NCBI RefSeq assembly: GCF_005869845.1
Contig: NZ_VAWF01000001.1
Coordinates: forward strand, 1,364,001-1,428,000
DNA length: 64,000 nucleotides
Reading direction: 5' to 3'
Origin: Fodinibius saliphilus
GTDB taxonomy: Bacteria > Bacteroidota > Rhodothermia > Balneolales > Balneolaceae
Below, in pieces: positions 62,444 through 64,000 of the stretch. Numbering within the stretch: position 1 is the stretch's first letter; each line of letters begins with the position of its first letter. A program made the position numbers and the translations under genes. The notes below the pieces were generated by a model that was given only the letters and a program-made list of their open reading frames with translations, had not been told where the DNA came from and searched no databases.

Positions 62444-62776
62444 TCAGTTCAAGCTCTTCATGATCTTGTTCAATTGGTGAATTAAATCATCATATTCTTC
62501 AATCAGCTTATCAACTATTTGTTCATCAAAATATTTTACTTTCCCGCCATACAGCAGATGACTTTGTGTTTCGAAGGCCGAACCGCGAGCGACAATATAA
62601 AAATTTCGCTTATCTTTTTTAGTTTTTCTTCCAAAAGCTTCGGATATATTTGATGAAATACTATTTGCCGATCGTCTTATCTGCGAGATTAATCCGTAGT
62701 CTTCAGATCGAGGCAACGATTTTGTTAATTCAAAAACCTGAAAGGACAATTCGATAGCCTTCTTCCATACTTCCAT
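62444..62776 (-). CDS. S23-type four-helix-bundle protein
   Basis: 110 aa. The 23S rRNA intervening-sequence (S23/IVP) family signature is clear: MEVWKKAIELSFQVFELTKS, YGLISQIRRSANSISSNISE, AFGRKTKKDKRNFYIVARG and SAFETQSHLLYGG. These small basic bundles occur in rRNA inserts, at free sites in Bacteroidota genomes, and as Avd accessory proteins of diversity-generating retroelements. No reverse transcriptase is near. Three tandem ATGGAAG repeats (ATG ending at 62768, 62776 and 62784) mark the start. Only the middle one is in frame with the family start. Confidence 0.92.
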   Translation of the reverse strand: MEVWKKAIELSFQVFELTKSLPRSEDYGLISQIRRSANSISSNISEAFGRKTKKDKRNFYIVARGSAFETQSHLLYGGKVKYFDEQIVDKLIEEYDDLIHQLNKIMKSLN

Positions 62777-62807
62777 ACTTCCATATCACGAAAGCTCTTA
62801 ACCATTT

Positions 62808-62873
62808 TCTAAGGATTAAGGTTGAGATTGAGGTTGAGAGGCTTTCTTAACCTAAACCCCCAACCTAAACACT
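62808..62873. repeat. GGTTGAG-type repeat block, right side
   Basis: AGGATTAAGGTTGAGATTGAG, then a complementary CCTAAACCCCCAACCTAAAC series. The left part matches the block at 62352-62378 in the same orientation, so it flanks the S23 gene like a direct repeat. Confidence 0.65.
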
Positions 62874-62970
62874 AAAAATCATCTTTGTTGGTTACTTCAT
62901 AAACTAAACGAACCAGCTCTCTGGCCAGCTTCCAAATTTTTAAATCTTCAAAACGCTCAACAGTCGCCAT
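62872..62970 (-). pseudogene. Truncated second S23 four-helix-bundle gene
   Basis: ATG at 62968-62970 opens a 32-codon frame MATVERFEDLKIWKLARE and LVRLVYEVTNKDDF that matches the first helix of the S23 family (F.DL..W..A..L....Y.....). It ends at TAG 62872-62874 exactly where the CCTAAAC repeat block begins, so the 3' two thirds are missing. It is clearly a different paralogue from the intact gene. Confidence 0.75.
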
Positions 62971-62974
62971 AAAT

Positions 62975-63149
62975 TTAAATATGTTGAAGGTTTTTAATAT
63001 TGCAGTTTGCAAGTTAAAGGTTGAATGTTGGGGATGATGCTAATAAACTAACCTGTAACTTTCAACGTGTAACCTGTAACCAACTTTTTCAATGTATAAC
63101 ATTTAACAACCTTTTATACCCTTCAACCTTTAACAGTCTTTTCAACCCT
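62975..63149. repeat. AACCTTTAAC/CAACCTTTAAC repeat tract
   Basis: A purine/pyrimidine-patterned stretch with many variants of GTTAAAGGTTGAA and its complement (AACCTGTAACTTTCAAC, AACATTTAACAACC, TTCAACCTTTAACAG). It lies just past the antiterminator stop. Shorter relatives precede stop codons at about 35555, 41070 and 44790. No gene in this stretch. Confidence 0.6.
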
Positions 63150-63662
63150 TCATTTCTCATTCAGCATCACTCCTTCCACTTCGGCCCGTATTTGCAAGCC
63201 GAGGCTTTCAAGCTGTATGCAAACTCTGTTCTCTTTGGTGTAGACCACTTCTCCGTCTTTTCCTTTTAACGGACCACTTTCTACGGTAACCTTTTGTCCC
63301 CGTTCCAGCTGCTTTACCTCTAGATCAATATAATCATAATCAGCTAGAAACTTCCACATCAGCTCCATCTCCTCATCACGGATTACAGCCGGTTTGCCCC
63401 GGTAAAAGACGAAATTGAGCACGCCGTATGTCTGCAATATTTTTCTACGCCGGGCTTCGGTACATTTCACAAACACGTAGGAAGAGATAATGGGGGTTTC
63501 CACAATTTTCTTACGATCGCTCCACTGACGCTGTTCTTTTTGCAGGGGGAGATATACTTCAATATCCTTTTCTTCCAGGCGCTCACACACTTTTTTTTCC
63601 GCTCTTGGAGCAGTATAAACGGCCATCCATCTTTTTTTCCCTTTTGAAGGCGTCATAAACAA
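63150..63662 (-). CDS. UpxY/NusG-family transcription antiterminator
   Basis: 170 aa. NusG N-terminal domain: RWMAVYTAPRAEKKVCERLE at residues 11-30, EVYLPLQKEQRQWSDRKKIV, then TPIISSYVFVKC and GVLNFVFYRGKPAVI. A KOW domain follows (QKVTVESGPLKGKDGEVVY near residue 125). This arrangement and its place at the head of a capsule/EPS cluster match the UpxY group of Bacteroidota, NusG paralogues that suppress premature termination in long polysaccharide operons. It differs from housekeeping NusG in length and loop sequence. The genes it would serve start 860 nt downstream. Confidence 0.9.
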   Translation of the reverse strand: MFMTPSKGKKRWMAVYTAPRAEKKVCERLEEKDIEVYLPLQKEQRQWSDRKKIVETPIISSYVFVKCTEARRRKILQTYGVLNFVFYRGKPAVIRDEEMELMWKFLADYDYIDLEVKQLERGQKVTVESGPLKGKDGEVVYTKENRVCIQLESLGLQIRAEVEGVMLNEK

Positions 63663-63822
63663 TTTGTTTCTGTGACTAATTTAATATAGGCTTTGCAAAA
63701 CCTAGCTTGTCATCCTGAATTCAGTTTAGGGTCTTGGTTTAAACGCGAACAACTGCATATGAGATTCTGAAACAAGTTCAGAATGACAAGATGGAAATAG
63801 GTTCGCAAAACCCTCTTAATAA
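63663..63822. repeat. Dispersed hairpin between the partial nucleotidyltransferase gene and the antiterminator
   Basis: CTTGTCATCCTGAA (63706-63719) is complementary (one mismatch) to TTCAGAATGACAAG (63777-63790). An inner AGATTCTGAA/TTCAGAAT copy of the short-hairpin family lies at 63761-63788. The operon promoter should be here but no TANNTTTG was found. AT-rich TAATATAGGC at about 63683 is a possible site. Confidence 0.55.
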
Positions 63823-64000
63823 CTATTTTCGTTCAAATAGCAATACGTGCGTTTCGTTTTCAATTAGCTCCCGGCCCCATTCCTTCTCGGTAAAGACCGC
63901 CATGCGGATTTTTTTACCGGTCAATTCTTCGGCTTTCTTTGTCATCTTGTGCAGGTACTCCCGGTTCACATCACCGATAAGGTACAGATCTATGGTCGGG
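63823..64000 (-). CDS. Nucleotidyltransferase-like protein, C-terminal part
   Basis: 58 codons entering from the window edge and ending at TAG 63823-63825. The segment TIDLYLIGDVNREYLHKMTK, KAEELTGKKIRMAVFTEKEW resembles the C-terminal half of MNT-type nucleotidyltransferases (D.(Y/F)(L/V)(I/V)GD......L......E....(K/R).(I/L)....(F/Y)T..E). These often have an upstream helix-turn-helix. Too short to judge activity. Transcribed toward the antiterminator, 160 nt away. Confidence 0.5.
   Translation of the reverse strand, partial: PTIDLYLIGDVNREYLHKMTKKAEELTGKKIRMAVFTEKEWGRELIENETHVLLFERK

Noticed and set aside
62975-63149. Possible CRISPR-like array in the AACC-rich tract
   Set aside because: Units vary in length and sequence and there are no constant repeats with unique spacers. 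No cas genes nearby.

Overview
The window looks like chromosome of a free-living, probably marine or halophilic member of the Balneolota/Rhodothermota side of the Bacteroidota superphylum. The clues are a ClpC-type unfoldase, Bat-type VWA and DUF4175 proteins, UpxY-like control of an exopolysaccharide operon, a pterin carbinolamine dehydratase gene inside the nuo cluster, and Bacteroidota-type TANNTTTG promoter elements. There is no rRNA, no recognisable transposase, no prophage and no CRISPR array. Species-level identity cannot be read from this sequence.

Layout. 1-1.43 kb (minus): 5' end of a DsbD-like gene, then rplI, rpsR, rpsF. 1.9-5.3 kb (plus): two decayed genes, an ECF sigma factor and a Ser/Thr kinase with a TPR tail. 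5.4-11.9 kb (minus): complex I membrane arm nuoJK and nuoL-nuoM-pcd-nuoN, split by a terminator and a candidate promoter. 12-24.6 kb: housekeeping genes uppP, moxR, rpsA, cmk, rpsT, gpmI and clpC, plus a beta-propeller-like secreted protein and a GT2 glycosyltransferase. 24.6-25.3 kb: six tRNA genes (Pro, Arg, Cys, Glu, His and an identical second Glu). 25.7-37.5 kb: MgtC/DUF4010 membrane protein, universal stress protein, methyltransferase with a DPM1-like GT2, MerR regulator, metallo-beta-lactamase-fold hydrolase, a 1126-aa DUF4175 coiled-coil protein, HAD phosphatase and BatB-like VWA protein. 34.9-48.4 kb: the intergenic gaps hold a family of long non-coding repeats with conserved modules and hairpins. 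39-63.7 kb (minus): glycerate kinase and a large Wzx/Wzy-type exopolysaccharide cluster.

How the polysaccharide genes fit together (in transcription order): an UpxY/NusG-like antiterminator, a Wzz chain-length protein, a UDP-glucuronate 4-epimerase-like enzyme, Wzx flippase, a sulfotransferase next to a CE4 deacetylase, two GT2-like proteins, a Wzy-like polymerase, a GT4, a second sulfotransferase, an unknown alpha-helical-toroid protein, a WecG/TagA transferase, WecB, a UDP-HexNAc dehydrogenase and a WecA-like initiating transferase ending at a strong terminator. An SLBB outer-membrane export protein follows under its own candidate promoter. Two sulfotransferases, a deacetylase and uronic-acid genes together suggest a sulfated, amino-sugar and uronic-acid polymer resembling a glycosaminoglycan. 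This is the most interesting system in the window. Between the antiterminator and wzz lies a small cassette with an S23-type four-helix-bundle gene, a truncated second copy and GGTTGA-rich repeats.
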